Shown piece by piece: positions 34,058 through 41,013 of a stretch of DNA of 60,879 bases. Source of the stretch: an uncultured Acetatifactor sp. (GTDB taxonomy: Bacteria > Bacillota > Clostridia > Lachnospirales > Lachnospiraceae); the NCBI GenBank assembly GCA_947627115.1, contig CANQUQ010000014.1, positions 1 to 60,879 of the forward strand, in the 5' to 3' direction. The notes under the pieces were generated by a model. That model did no database searches. It saw only the letters and a program-made list of their open reading frames with translations, and was not told where the DNA came from. Position numbers and translations under genes: made by a program. Positions within the stretch are counted from its first letter, which is position 1, and each line of letters begins with the position of its first letter.

Positions 34058-34084
34058 AACTATGTTATGATAAAATAACTATGT
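34047..34084. repeat. Tandem 19-bp repeat spanning the -10 region
   Basis: TATGATAAAATAACTATGT occurs twice head-to-tail, at 34047-34065 and 34066-34084, without a gap or mismatch. Each unit holds its own TATGAT/TAAAAT -10-like box, so the downstream unit may be a second -10 or part of an operator. Confidence 0.65.
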
Positions 34085-34144
34085 TAAGGGTAAGCAGAAC
34101 TAATGTTTTGCCGTTATTACTGATTGATAGGGGAGCTGGCTGCT

Positions 34145-37100
34145 TTGGATAAATACGAATATAAAATAAGGGCGGATGAAATAAAGGAGCTGATCAGCCG
34201 CGGTGAATATGCGCAGGCGGCTGACATTGCCGATACCATTGACTGGCGCAGAGTCAAGAGTGTAATGATGCTTTGCACGATCAGTGATCTGTATAAAATC
34301 AACAGACGTTACGAAGATGCAAAAAACATGCTGCTGCTGGCGTATGACAGGAGGCCCGGCGGCAGGACCATCTGTTATTCTCTCTGCGAACTGTGTATCA
34401 AGACGGAAGAGCTTGTACAGGCTTTAAATTACTATAAGGAATTTGTTCAGGTGGCGCCCAAGGATCCCAGCCGCTATATTTTGCAGTATAAAATTTTTGA
34501 GGCTCAGGATGTAAGTCTGGAGGAGCGCATCAGTGTGCTGGAGGAGCTGAAAAAGCGGGATTACCGTGAAAAGTGGGCCTACGAGCTGGCATATCTCTAT
34601 CACAGGATCGGTCTTGCCACAAGGTGCGTGGAAGAATGCGACGAGATGATACTTTGGTTCGGTGACGGTAAGTATGTCACTAAGGCAATGGAGCTAAAGA
34701 TGCTGCACCAGCCGCTGACTCCGGAGCAGCAAAAAAAGTATGACCACAGATTTGATGCATACACCCAGTCCGCAAGTCAGGGAACCGAGAGCGTGAAAGA
34801 GGAAGGCAGCGCTCCGGCGGAGGAAAGCAGCCCTGCCGATCCTATGATGGGGGACACTATAATCTATGAGGGTGTCCGTCAGGCTGTCGGAGAGCAGGCC
34901 GCAGAAGAACCGGCTGCTGCCGAGACGGCGGAGCAGGCCGCGGAGCCGGTTCAGGAGGAACAGCCGGAGGAGCTGGATTTCCGGGTAAAAACGATAGATA
35001 TGGGCCAATATAATACTCTCAACCTGCAGGCAGAGCTTGCAGCCGGGCTGAGAGAGGTGCTGGAAGATGAGCAGGCGAAATCCGCTGCCATTACCCGCGC
35101 TATTGTCGCGCCCATGATGGATACGGAGACTTTGGACGATCCGGAATTATCGGATGAGGACATAAGTGAAGACGATGTGGATAACGGCGTCGAGGAGATA
35201 GAGAGTACGGAAGTATTCTTCGGCGAGACGGAAGAGATCGAAAATTATCAGCAGGAATATGCGGATAATGCCGGTATGGAGGATGTGGGAGTCGAAGAAC
35301 TGGTGCCGGAGATCGAAGAGCCCGCTGAGGAATACTTTGCCGGGGAGGAAGCGCCCGCTGAGGAGTATCTTGCGGAGGAGGAAGCGCCTGCGGCTGAAGA
35401 GTATCCTGCCGAAGAGGAAGGGCCTGCGGCTGAGGAGTATCTTGCCGAGGAGGAAGCGCCTGCGGCGGCGGAGTATCCTGCCGAGGAGGAAGCGCCTGCT
35501 GAGGAGTATCTTGCCGGGGAGGAAGCGCCCGCGGCGGAAGAGTACCCTGCCGAAGAGGAAGTGTCTGCGGCGGAAGAATATCTTGCCGGGGAGGAAGCGC
35601 CCGCGGCGGAAGAGTATCCTGCCGAAGAAGGGTCTGCGGAGGAGTATCTTGCTGAGGAGGAAGCGCCTGCGGCGGAAGAGTATCTTACCGGAGAGGAAGC
35701 GCCTGCGGCGGAGGAATACATCGCCGGGGAAGTGGAGGGTCTGGCTCCTGAGGAGGACGTGCATCTCGCAGCAGACGGGACGGCACAGTCTGTGATGGAA
35801 CAGATGCGTATGGAAAACGCCGGACTGGCCGAGCAACAGGTAATGATCGCGCAGCCCCCCAAGGAAATCGCTAATGTGCTTTCTCAGGAATCCGACGGTC
35901 AAATCAGTCTTGTGATGCCTGAACACGAGACCGTGGAAAAGCAGATTACCGGCCAGATGAGTATTGAGGATATTTTGGCCGAGTGGGAAAAGATGAAGAA
36001 AGAGGGCGAAGAGCGGCGCAAGGAAGAAGTGCGTCAGCATGTGCTGCAGCAGACCGGCAATATGTTCACTGAGTTCGAGGCAGCAGCGCGGGACGGTCTC
36101 TTGGAACAGCTTGAAGGAAGCCAGGCGGATGATCTTTCCGAAGCCGAGCCGGAGGCTGCGTATGAGCCGGAGCCGGAAATGACGGAGGAAACGGAGCCGG
36201 AGGAGATAGAAGAGGAAGCAGAAGCCGAGCCGGAGGTTGCGTACGAGCCGGAGCCGGAAGTGGCAGAGGAAGCGGAGCCGGAGGAGATAGAAGAGGAAGC
36301 AGAGGCCGAGCCGGAGATTGTGTACGAGCCGGAACCGGAAGTGACAGAGGAATTGGAGCCGGAGGAGATAGAAGAGGCAGCGGAGTCAGCAGAGGCCGAG
36401 CCGGAGGCTGTGTATGAGCCGGAGCCGGAAATGACGGAGGAAACGGAGCCGGAGGAGATAGAAGAGCCAGCGGAGTCAGCAGAGGCCGAGCCGGAGATTG
36501 CGTACGAGCCGGAGCCGGAAATGACGGAGGAATCGGAGCCGGAGGAGATAGAAGAGCCAGCGGAGTCAGCAGAGGCAGAGCCGGAGATTGCGTACGAGCC
36601 GGAGCCGGAAATGACGGAGGAATCGGAGCCGGAGGAGATAGAAGAGCCAGCGGAGTCGGCAGAGGCCGAGCCGGAGATTGCGTACGAGCCGGAGCCGGAA
36701 ATGACAGAGGAATCGAAGCCGGAGGAGCCAGCAGAGGCCGCGCCGGAAGCGGAGCAGCCCAGGGAAGAGGAACCGGAGGAAGAGTCTCAAGTATTATTTG
36801 AGATTGCAACGAAAGCGGCTGAAGTCGGAAAAGAGCCGGAATTTACAGCGGCTCCTGCGGCAGAAGCGGAATCCCGAACGGAAATTCCGCCTGTACCGGA
36901 AGCAGCGGAAAAGCCGGAAGCTCCAACGGTATCTGAGCCTGTGACGGAAAGGACTCCGACGCAAGACCGCACGGAGCCGCAAGTCAGTGTGGCGGAAACG
37001 ATCAGTGTGGACGAGACAGCCGATGTGCAGGCCGTCGAGAGCTTATCGGATACGACCAATGTGGAAGCGGCAATGAAAGCGGTGGACGCTATGATCGTTG

Positions 37101-37930
37101 AAGCGGAAGCCAATGCAAAGAGTGCGGGCAGTTCATCTAAAGAGCCTGCGGTTGAGCGTGACAAGGCAAAGGTCCGTGCGCTCACACGGGAAGAAAAGGA
37201 ACTCTTTGCACCTTATATTCAGAGCAAAGCCGCCAGAGAGCAGCTTGCCCAGGTGATCGACGGTATCAGTATGGCATCCTACACGGGAAATGTCATTATC
37301 ACCGGCGATGAGGGGATGGATACGACTACTCTGGCCAAGAGCATTATTCGTGAAGTGCAGCTGACTGACAGCAATTTTTCCGGAAAGGTCGCCAAAATAT
37401 CGGGGCAGTCCCTGAATAATAAAAATATTGGCGCCATCCTGCAGCAGTTGGAAAACGGCGCGCTGATCATTCAAAAGGCATCCGGTATGAACAGCAGCAG
37501 CGCAGCGACCCTGCATAAGGAGCTGCAGCGGGAATCTTTAGGAATCGTCGTTTTGATGGAAGACACGAAAAAGGCGATGAACAGACTGTTAGAGACCAAC
37601 AAAGATCTTGGTGAGACGTTCACGGCCCGGATGGAGGTGCAGGCGCTGAGCAATGACATGTTGGTGTCGTTCGCAAAGCAATATGCAAAAGAGCTGGAAT
37701 ACTCTATCGACGAGTTGGGCATATTGGCGCTTCATACCAGAATTGAATCCATGCAGACGCTCGACCATGCAGTGACAGTGCTTGAGGTAAAGCAGATAGT
37801 TGATGACGCGATTCACCATGCTTCCAAAAAGACGTTGGGGCATTTCATGGATATTTTGTTCGCAAAAAGATATGACGAGGAAGATATGATCGTCCTTAAT
37901 GAGAAAGATTTTGCTGGAAAGGCGGGGTGA
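34145..37930 (+). CDS. Giant TPR / acidic-repeat / degenerate AAA+ protein
   Basis: The 1261-residue protein begins with TPR-like helices (about 1-205). Two long acidic repeat regions follow: EEYLAEEEAPAA-type units at about 394-530, and EPEPEMTEE...EPEEIEE-type units at about 667-865. The C-terminal domain (about 1015-1255) aligns by eye with CbxX-type AAA+ ATPases, but Walker A reads GDEGMDTT (1054-1061), losing the Gly and Lys, and Walker B reads GALIIQKA with Gln1110-Lys1111 in place of Asp-Glu. ATP binding or hydrolysis is therefore unlikely, and a scaffold role is more plausible. No signal peptide or membrane helix is present. The TTG at 34145 has GGGGAG nine bases upstream. glgB starts 4 bases after its stop, hinting at a link with glycogen metabolism. 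Confidence 0.7.
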   Translation: MDKYEYKIRADEIKELISRGEYAQAADIADTIDWRRVKSVMMLCTISDLYKINRRYEDAKNMLLLAYDRRPGGRTICYSLCELCIKTEELVQALNYYKEFVQVAPKDPSRYILQYKIFEAQDVSLEERISVLEELKKRDYREKWAYELAYLYHRIGLATRCVEECDEMILWFGDGKYVTKAMELKMLHQPLTPEQQKKYDHRFDAYTQSASQGTESVKEEGSAPAEESSPADPMMGDTIIYEGVRQAVGEQAAEEPAAAETAEQAAEPVQEEQPEELDFRVKTIDMGQYNTLNLQAELAAGLREVLEDEQAKSAAITRAIVAPMMDTETLDDPELSDEDISEDDVDNGVEEIESTEVFFGETEEIENYQQEYADNAGMEDVGVEELVPEIEEPAEEYFAGEEAPAEEYLAEEEAPAAEEYPAEEEGPAAEEYLAEEEAPAAAEYPAEEEAPAEEYLAGEEAPAAEEYPAEEEVSAAEEYLAGEEAPAAEEYPAEEGSAEEYLAEEEAPAAEEYLTGEEAPAAEEYIAGEVEGLAPEEDVHLAADGTAQSVMEQMRMENAGLAEQQVMIAQPPKEIANVLSQESDGQISLVMPEHETVEKQITGQMSIEDILAEWEKMKKEGEERRKEEVRQHVLQQTGNMFTEFEAAARDGLLEQLEGSQADDLSEAEPEAAYEPEPEMTEETEPEEIEEEAEAEPEVAYEPEPEVAEEAEPEEIEEEAEAEPEIVYEPEPEVTEELEPEEIEEAAESAEAEPEAVYEPEPEMTEETEPEEIEEPAESAEAEPEIAYEPEPEMTEESEPEEIEEPAESAEAEPEIAYEPEPEMTEESEPEEIEEPAESAEAEPEIAYEPEPEMTEESKPEEPAEAAPEAEQPREEEPEEESQVLFEIATKAAEVGKEPEFTAAPAAEAESRTEIPPVPEAAEKPEAPTVSEPVTERTPTQDRTEPQVSVAETISVDETADVQAVESLSDTTNVEAAMKAVDAMIVEAEANAKSAGSSSKEPAVERDKAKVRALTREEKELFAPYIQSKAAREQLAQVIDGISMASYTGNVIITGDEGMDTTTLAKSIIREVQLTDSNFSGKVAKISGQSLNNKNIGAILQQLENGALIIQKASGMNSSSAATLHKELQRESLGIVVLMEDTKKAMNRLLETNKDLGETFTARMEVQALSNDMLVSFAKQYAKELEYSIDELGILALHTRIESMQTLDHAVTVLEVKQIVDDAIHHASKKTLGHFMDILFAKRYDEEDMIVLNEKDFAGKAG
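35326..35730 (+). repeat. Acidic coding repeats, block 1
   Basis: About a dozen imperfect units of 30-45 bases encode E-E-Y-[LP]-A-[EG]-E-E-A-P-A. Units vary mainly by alternating Leu/Pro and by loss of one or two codons, so the array has probably expanded and contracted by slippage or recombination. The opposite strand is left open in several frames, which produces long spurious ORFs. Confidence 0.85.
36145..36735 (+). repeat. Acidic coding repeats, block 2
   Basis: Roughly nine units of 60-69 bases encode variants of AEPEIAYEPEPEMTEE followed by EPEEIEEPAES. The last four units are almost identical at the DNA level, pointing to recent duplication. As in block 1, antisense open frames here are artefacts. 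Confidence 0.85.
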
Positions 37931-37934
37931 GATA

Positions 37935-39851
37935 GTGGTAAAGGAAAAGAAGGAAACGGAAAAGGTTTTTATCTCTGAAGCGGATCAGTACTTGTTTTCT
38001 CAGGGAACCCATTACGACATTTATAAAAAATTAGGCGCACATCTTTCGAAGGAGAACGGGGTGTCAGGCGTATATTTCGGCGTATGGGCGCCCAATGCCG
38101 TTCAGGTACATGTGGTGGGCAGCTTCAACGGATGGAATGAGAATGCACATGCCATGGAAAAGCTGGGCCCGGTGGGTATTTGGGGGTTGTTCATCCCTGA
38201 TATCGGCGAGGGTGAAATGTATAAATTCCTCATCACCGCAAGCGACGGCAGGAAGCTTTACAAGGCGGATCCTTTTGCGAACTATGCGGAGTACCGTCCA
38301 GGTACTGCGTCTATTATCACGGATTTAAGCGGATTTGCATGGAGCGACTCCAAGTGGATGAGCCAGAGGGATAAGAAGGATATGAGGAAGGAACCGTTGG
38401 CCATTTATGAGTGCCATATCGGTTCCTTTATGAAGCATCCGGACGGAACAGAGGAGGGATTTTATAATTACCGCCAGTTCGCCGACAGGCTCGTGGAGTA
38501 TCTGCAAGAGATGAAGTACACCCACATAGAGCTCATGGGCATTGCAGAGCATCCTTTTGACGGCTCCTGGGGATATCAGGTCACAGGGTATTATGCTCCG
38601 ACCTCCCGCTACGGGACGCCAAAGGATTTCATGTACCTGGTGAATAAGCTGCACAAGGCAGGTGTTGGCGTGATCCTTGACTGGGTGCCGGCCCATTTTG
38701 CAACGGATGCCCACGGTCTGGGAGAGTTCGACGGTCAATGTATCTTTGAACATCCCGATCCCCGTCTGGGAGAGCATCCCGACTGGGGGACCAAGATCTT
38801 TAACTATGGAAAATATGAGGTGAAAAATTTCCTGATCGCCAATGTCCTGTTCTGGCTGAGAGAATTCCATGTGGACGGCATCCGCGTAGATGCGGTGGCA
38901 TCCATGCTGTATCTGGATTACGGAAAGCAGGATGGTCAGTGGCTGCCCAACAAATACGGCGGGAACAAGAATCTGGAAGCCATTGAGTTCTTCCGGCATA
39001 TGAATTCCGTGGTGAGGGGAACTTATCCCGGCTTTATGACTATTGCGGAAGAGTCTACCGCATGGCCCAATGTGACCGGTGAGGTGGGGGACGAGGGCCT
39101 TGGCTTCACCTTCAAGTGGAATATGGGCTGGATGCATGATTTCTGCGAATACATGAAGCTGGATCCCATCTACAGAAAAGGCGATCACTACGGTATGACT
39201 TTTGCCATGAGCTACAATGAGAGCGAGAAATATATTCTGCCGCTCTCTCACGACGAGGTGGTTCATCTGAAGTGCTCCATGGTAAACAAGATGCCGGGGT
39301 ATCCGATAGATAAATACGCCAATCTCCGTGCGGGATATACATACATGTTCGGCCATGCCGGCAAAAAACTGCTGTTCATGGGTCAGGATTTCGGTCAGGA
39401 GAGAGAATGGAGCGAAGCCAGAGAGCTGGATTGGTTCCTTTTGGCGGAGAGGAACAATGCGGGCCTGAAGGATTATGTGAAGGAGCTGCTGCAGATCTAT
39501 CGCAAATATCCCGCCATGTATCAGCTTGACGACAGCTGGGACGGCTTTGAGTGGATGAATGCGGACGATGCGGAAAACAGTGTGTTCTCCTTTGTAAGAA
39601 AATCCGCTGCAGGGACGAACAGCCTGCTGTTCGTAATGAACATGACGCCTATAAAACGGGAGGGATACCGTGTGCCCGTGCCGAAAAAGAAAAAGTATAA
39701 GCTGCTCTTGAACAGCGACGAGGAGAGGTTCGGAGGCTGGGGCAACGCACTTCCCGCAGAGGTAAATGCGGAGAAAGAGCCCTGCCATTACCGCGACTAT
39801 TCCATCTCCTTGGATTTGCCGCCCTACGGCGCAGCGGTGTATGTCTTCTGA
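37935..39851 (+). CDS. glgB: 1,4-alpha-glucan branching enzyme
   Basis: The 638-residue GH13 enzyme forms alpha-1,6 branches in glycogen. A CBM48-type N-terminal domain (YFGVWAPNAVQVHVVGSFNGW) precedes the barrel. The nucleophile Asp is in DGIRVDAVASML, the acid/base Glu in TIAEESTAWP, and the third Asp in LPLSHDEVVH. Length and order are standard. The GTG at 37935 follows GGGGTGAG and lies 4 bases after the upstream gene. No other glycogen genes are in the window. Confidence 0.95.
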   Translation: MVKEKKETEKVFISEADQYLFSQGTHYDIYKKLGAHLSKENGVSGVYFGVWAPNAVQVHVVGSFNGWNENAHAMEKLGPVGIWGLFIPDIGEGEMYKFLITASDGRKLYKADPFANYAEYRPGTASIITDLSGFAWSDSKWMSQRDKKDMRKEPLAIYECHIGSFMKHPDGTEEGFYNYRQFADRLVEYLQEMKYTHIELMGIAEHPFDGSWGYQVTGYYAPTSRYGTPKDFMYLVNKLHKAGVGVILDWVPAHFATDAHGLGEFDGQCIFEHPDPRLGEHPDWGTKIFNYGKYEVKNFLIANVLFWLREFHVDGIRVDAVASMLYLDYGKQDGQWLPNKYGGNKNLEAIEFFRHMNSVVRGTYPGFMTIAEESTAWPNVTGEVGDEGLGFTFKWNMGWMHDFCEYMKLDPIYRKGDHYGMTFAMSYNESEKYILPLSHDEVVHLKCSMVNKMPGYPIDKYANLRAGYTYMFGHAGKKLLFMGQDFGQEREWSEARELDWFLLAERNNAGLKDYVKELLQIYRKYPAMYQLDDSWDGFEWMNADDAENSVFSFVRKSAAGTNSLLFVMNMTPIKREGYRVPVPKKKKYKLLLNSDEERFGGWGNALPAEVNAEKEPCHYRDYSISLDLPPYGAAVYVF

Positions 39852-39929
39852 TTGATGTCGGATCATGATCTGGCAGAGGAAACAAGGGCAAAGTGAAAAT
39901 GTGACACGCATTGGCCGGGAGGTGAGATT

Positions 39930-40331
39930 TTGAAGTATCTGAAAAGGATAGCACTGGTGCTGATATCGCTTCCGTTAGTTCTGACAGGTATTTTTATTTT
40001 CTATGAAGTGTTCGGCATGTGCGCCAATCATCTTGCCACCCAAAGACAGACCAGGCAGCTGGTCGCAGTTCTGGAGACCGAAGTACCTGATATAGAATTT
40101 ATAGACATACATTCGGAAACAGGAAATACATCGGGAACAGGGAATCATGTTGACTGTCTGTCTTCGGTCATTTTTTCCACAGGAATGCGGCAGTCAGACC
40201 TGGAAGACGAACTGTTTCAGCACTATGCCTATGATGAGTGGTCATGCTTCCTGAAGCAGACAGAAGACGGCTGTTACCGATTTTATCTCAATACGTCGGC
40301 GCCGTTTGCAGACAATATAGAAGGGCACTGA
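39930..40331 (+). CDS. Hypothetical small membrane-anchored protein
   Basis: The 133-residue protein has one N-terminal membrane helix (about residues 7-28) and a short extracytoplasmic domain. I do not recognise it. The TTG start has GGAGG seven bases upstream. It is 78 bases after glgB on the same strand and may be co-transcribed. Confidence 0.6.
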   Translation: MKYLKRIALVLISLPLVLTGIFIFYEVFGMCANHLATQRQTRQLVAVLETEVPDIEFIDIHSETGNTSGTGNHVDCLSSVIFSTGMRQSDLEDELFQHYAYDEWSCFLKQTEDGCYRFYLNTSAPFADNIEGH

Positions 40332-40443
40332 TATATTGCATACATGCCGTCTGCCCTGCGGGTTCTCAGTAAGCCGGGCGGACAATACTGGATAGAAATC
40401 TAAATAGAATTATTAAAGCTTACAATGCAGCGCAAAAAAGTTC

Positions 40444-40472
40444 TTGACGGAAGTACCGATCGGTGTTAGCAT
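40444..40472 (+). promoter_or_regulatory. Promoter of the candidate antitoxin RNA
   Basis: TTGACG at 40444-40449 and TAGCAT at 40467-40472 are 17 bases apart; TGT before the -10 gives an extended -10. There is no plausible coding sequence between here and the terminator at 40531-40570, so it should drive a short RNA. Confidence 0.65.
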
Positions 40473-40478
40473 ATTTTG

Positions 40479-40572
40479 TAGAAAAGGTGTTGCCGTGAAA
40501 CAACGGTTCGCCTCGTTAATGTTACATATCAAAAAAGCAACTTAACTTTGGCTGGTGCGGTTGCTTTTTTGA
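40479..40572 (+). ncRNA. Candidate antisense RNA antitoxin (about 90 nt)
   Basis: The predicted RNA runs from the promoter at 40444-40472 to the T-run at 40565-40570. It contains short hairpin-forming segments (GTTG...CAAC and AACG...CGTT). Its 3' part is antisense to the last codons and terminator of the small toxin ORF encoded on the other strand (40542-40664). Two convergent transcripts with overlapping 3' ends are the layout of par/Fst and TxpA/RatA type I systems. Ends are predicted, not measured. Confidence 0.5.
40531..40570. terminator. Bidirectional terminator shared by toxin and antitoxin transcripts
   Basis: AAAAAAGCAAC at 40531-40541 and GTTGCTTTTTT at 40560-40570 form a perfect 11-bp inverted repeat. 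Read in either direction it gives a stem preceded by A and followed by a T-run, so it should stop both strands. Confidence 0.8.
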
Positions 40573-40664
40573 TGTCTTTTATTTTTTCCGGCCTGCCGGA
40601 TATTGATTATCGTGACGATGATGCTGATGACCGTCACTACAATACCGACAAACTCCAAAATCAT
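40542..40664 (-). CDS. Candidate type I toxin: 40-residue single-helix membrane peptide
   Basis: The minus-strand ORF encodes 40 residues: a hydrophobic helix (ILEFVGIVVTVISIIVTIIN) followed by a basic, polar tail (RQAGKNKRHQKSNR...). This is the shape of Fst, TxpA and BsrG-like toxins that damage the membrane. Its ATG overlaps the TGA of a 14-codon leader ORF (40661-40705) as ATGA, and it has no good SD itself, so its translation is probably coupled to the leader, as in hok/mok. A GTG at 40673 is an alternative start. The stop lies inside the shared terminator, opposite the candidate antisense RNA. It was too short for routine gene calling. Confidence 0.6.
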   Translation of the reverse strand: MILEFVGIVVTVISIIVTIINIRQAGKNKRHQKSNRTSQS

Positions 40665-40705
40665 TTCGAACACCAATAGTGCTTACCTTTCCCTTTATTT
40701 TCCAT
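40661..40705 (-). CDS. Leader peptide MENKGKGKHYWCSK upstream of the toxin ORF
   Basis: This 14-codon ORF has the strongest SD in the locus (GAGGAGGGA, complement of 40711-40719) six bases before its ATG. Its TGA overlaps the toxin ATG. The peptide is basic and ends in CSK, with no recognised function. It most likely serves to load ribosomes and couple toxin translation. Confidence 0.5.
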   Translation of the reverse strand: MENKGKGKHYWCSK

Positions 40706-40795
40706 ATGTATCCCTCCTCGTATACAGGAAGTCCTCAAAATGTACTCATTTTGGCGAAAGGCGAACCGCTGCCCGTTTTGACAACACCTGTATAT

Positions 40796-40823
40796 ATTTT
40801 ATCATATTAGTAAAGTTATGCAA
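40796..40823 (-). promoter_or_regulatory. Promoter of the toxin transcript
   Basis: On the minus strand TTGCAT (complement of 40818-40823) and TAAAAT (complement of 40796-40801) are 16 bases apart, with TGA giving an extended -10. The predicted leader before the 14-codon ORF is about 85 bases and can form GC-rich pairings around 40755-40775. Confidence 0.55.
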
Positions 40824-40921
40824 GACGTGACAGTAATAAAAACTTGAAAAATAATCTTTTAAATGTCCGCCATATGATCAACATGTCGCCAAGCCCTGTG
40901 TTTCCAAGAAACAAAAACATA

Positions 40922-40949
40922 TAATGATTTTATCCAAGTCAGCCGAAAT
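40922..40949 (+). promoter_or_regulatory. Candidate SigD (sigma-28) flagellar promoter
   Basis: TAAT at 40922-40925 and GCCGAAAT at 40942-40949 are 16 bases apart, close to the Bacillus SigD consensus (TAAA, N14-16, GCCGATAT). It lies 65 bases upstream of the DUF6240 gene that heads the flagellin cluster. A TGTTTC-CAA-GAAACA inverted repeat (40899-40913) lies just upstream. Confidence 0.5.
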
Positions 40950-41013
40950 AAATGGTGAGGATCGGAATACACAGACAAAGCGATCCAATCCAAATATTTA
41001 GGAGACTCTGAAT

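Noticed and set aside
33865..34059. 64-codon open frame between rsmA and the TPR gene
   Set aside because: There is an SD-like stretch before an internal ATG, but the product has no recognisable feature and runs through the TTGACA/TAAAAT promoter and the 19-bp repeat.
35326..36735. CRISPR-like regular repeats
   Set aside because: The repeats are contiguous, in frame and coding, with no unique spacers and no cas genes nearby.
35147..36809. Long minus-strand open frames opposite the acidic repeats
   Set aside because: They are low-complexity Ser/Ala/Arg- or Pro-rich translations of the GAG/GAA/GCG repeats, without SD sites or recognisable domains; they exist only because the repeats lack stops in these frames.
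38325..39911. 528-codon minus-strand frame opposite glgB
   Set aside because: glgB is unmistakable on the plus strand; the opposite frame is His/Gln-rich shadow coding without a start signal.
40603..40830. 75-codon plus-strand open frame in the toxin-antitoxin region
   Set aside because: It is antisense to the toxin and leader ORFs, has no SD, and crosses the toxin promoter.
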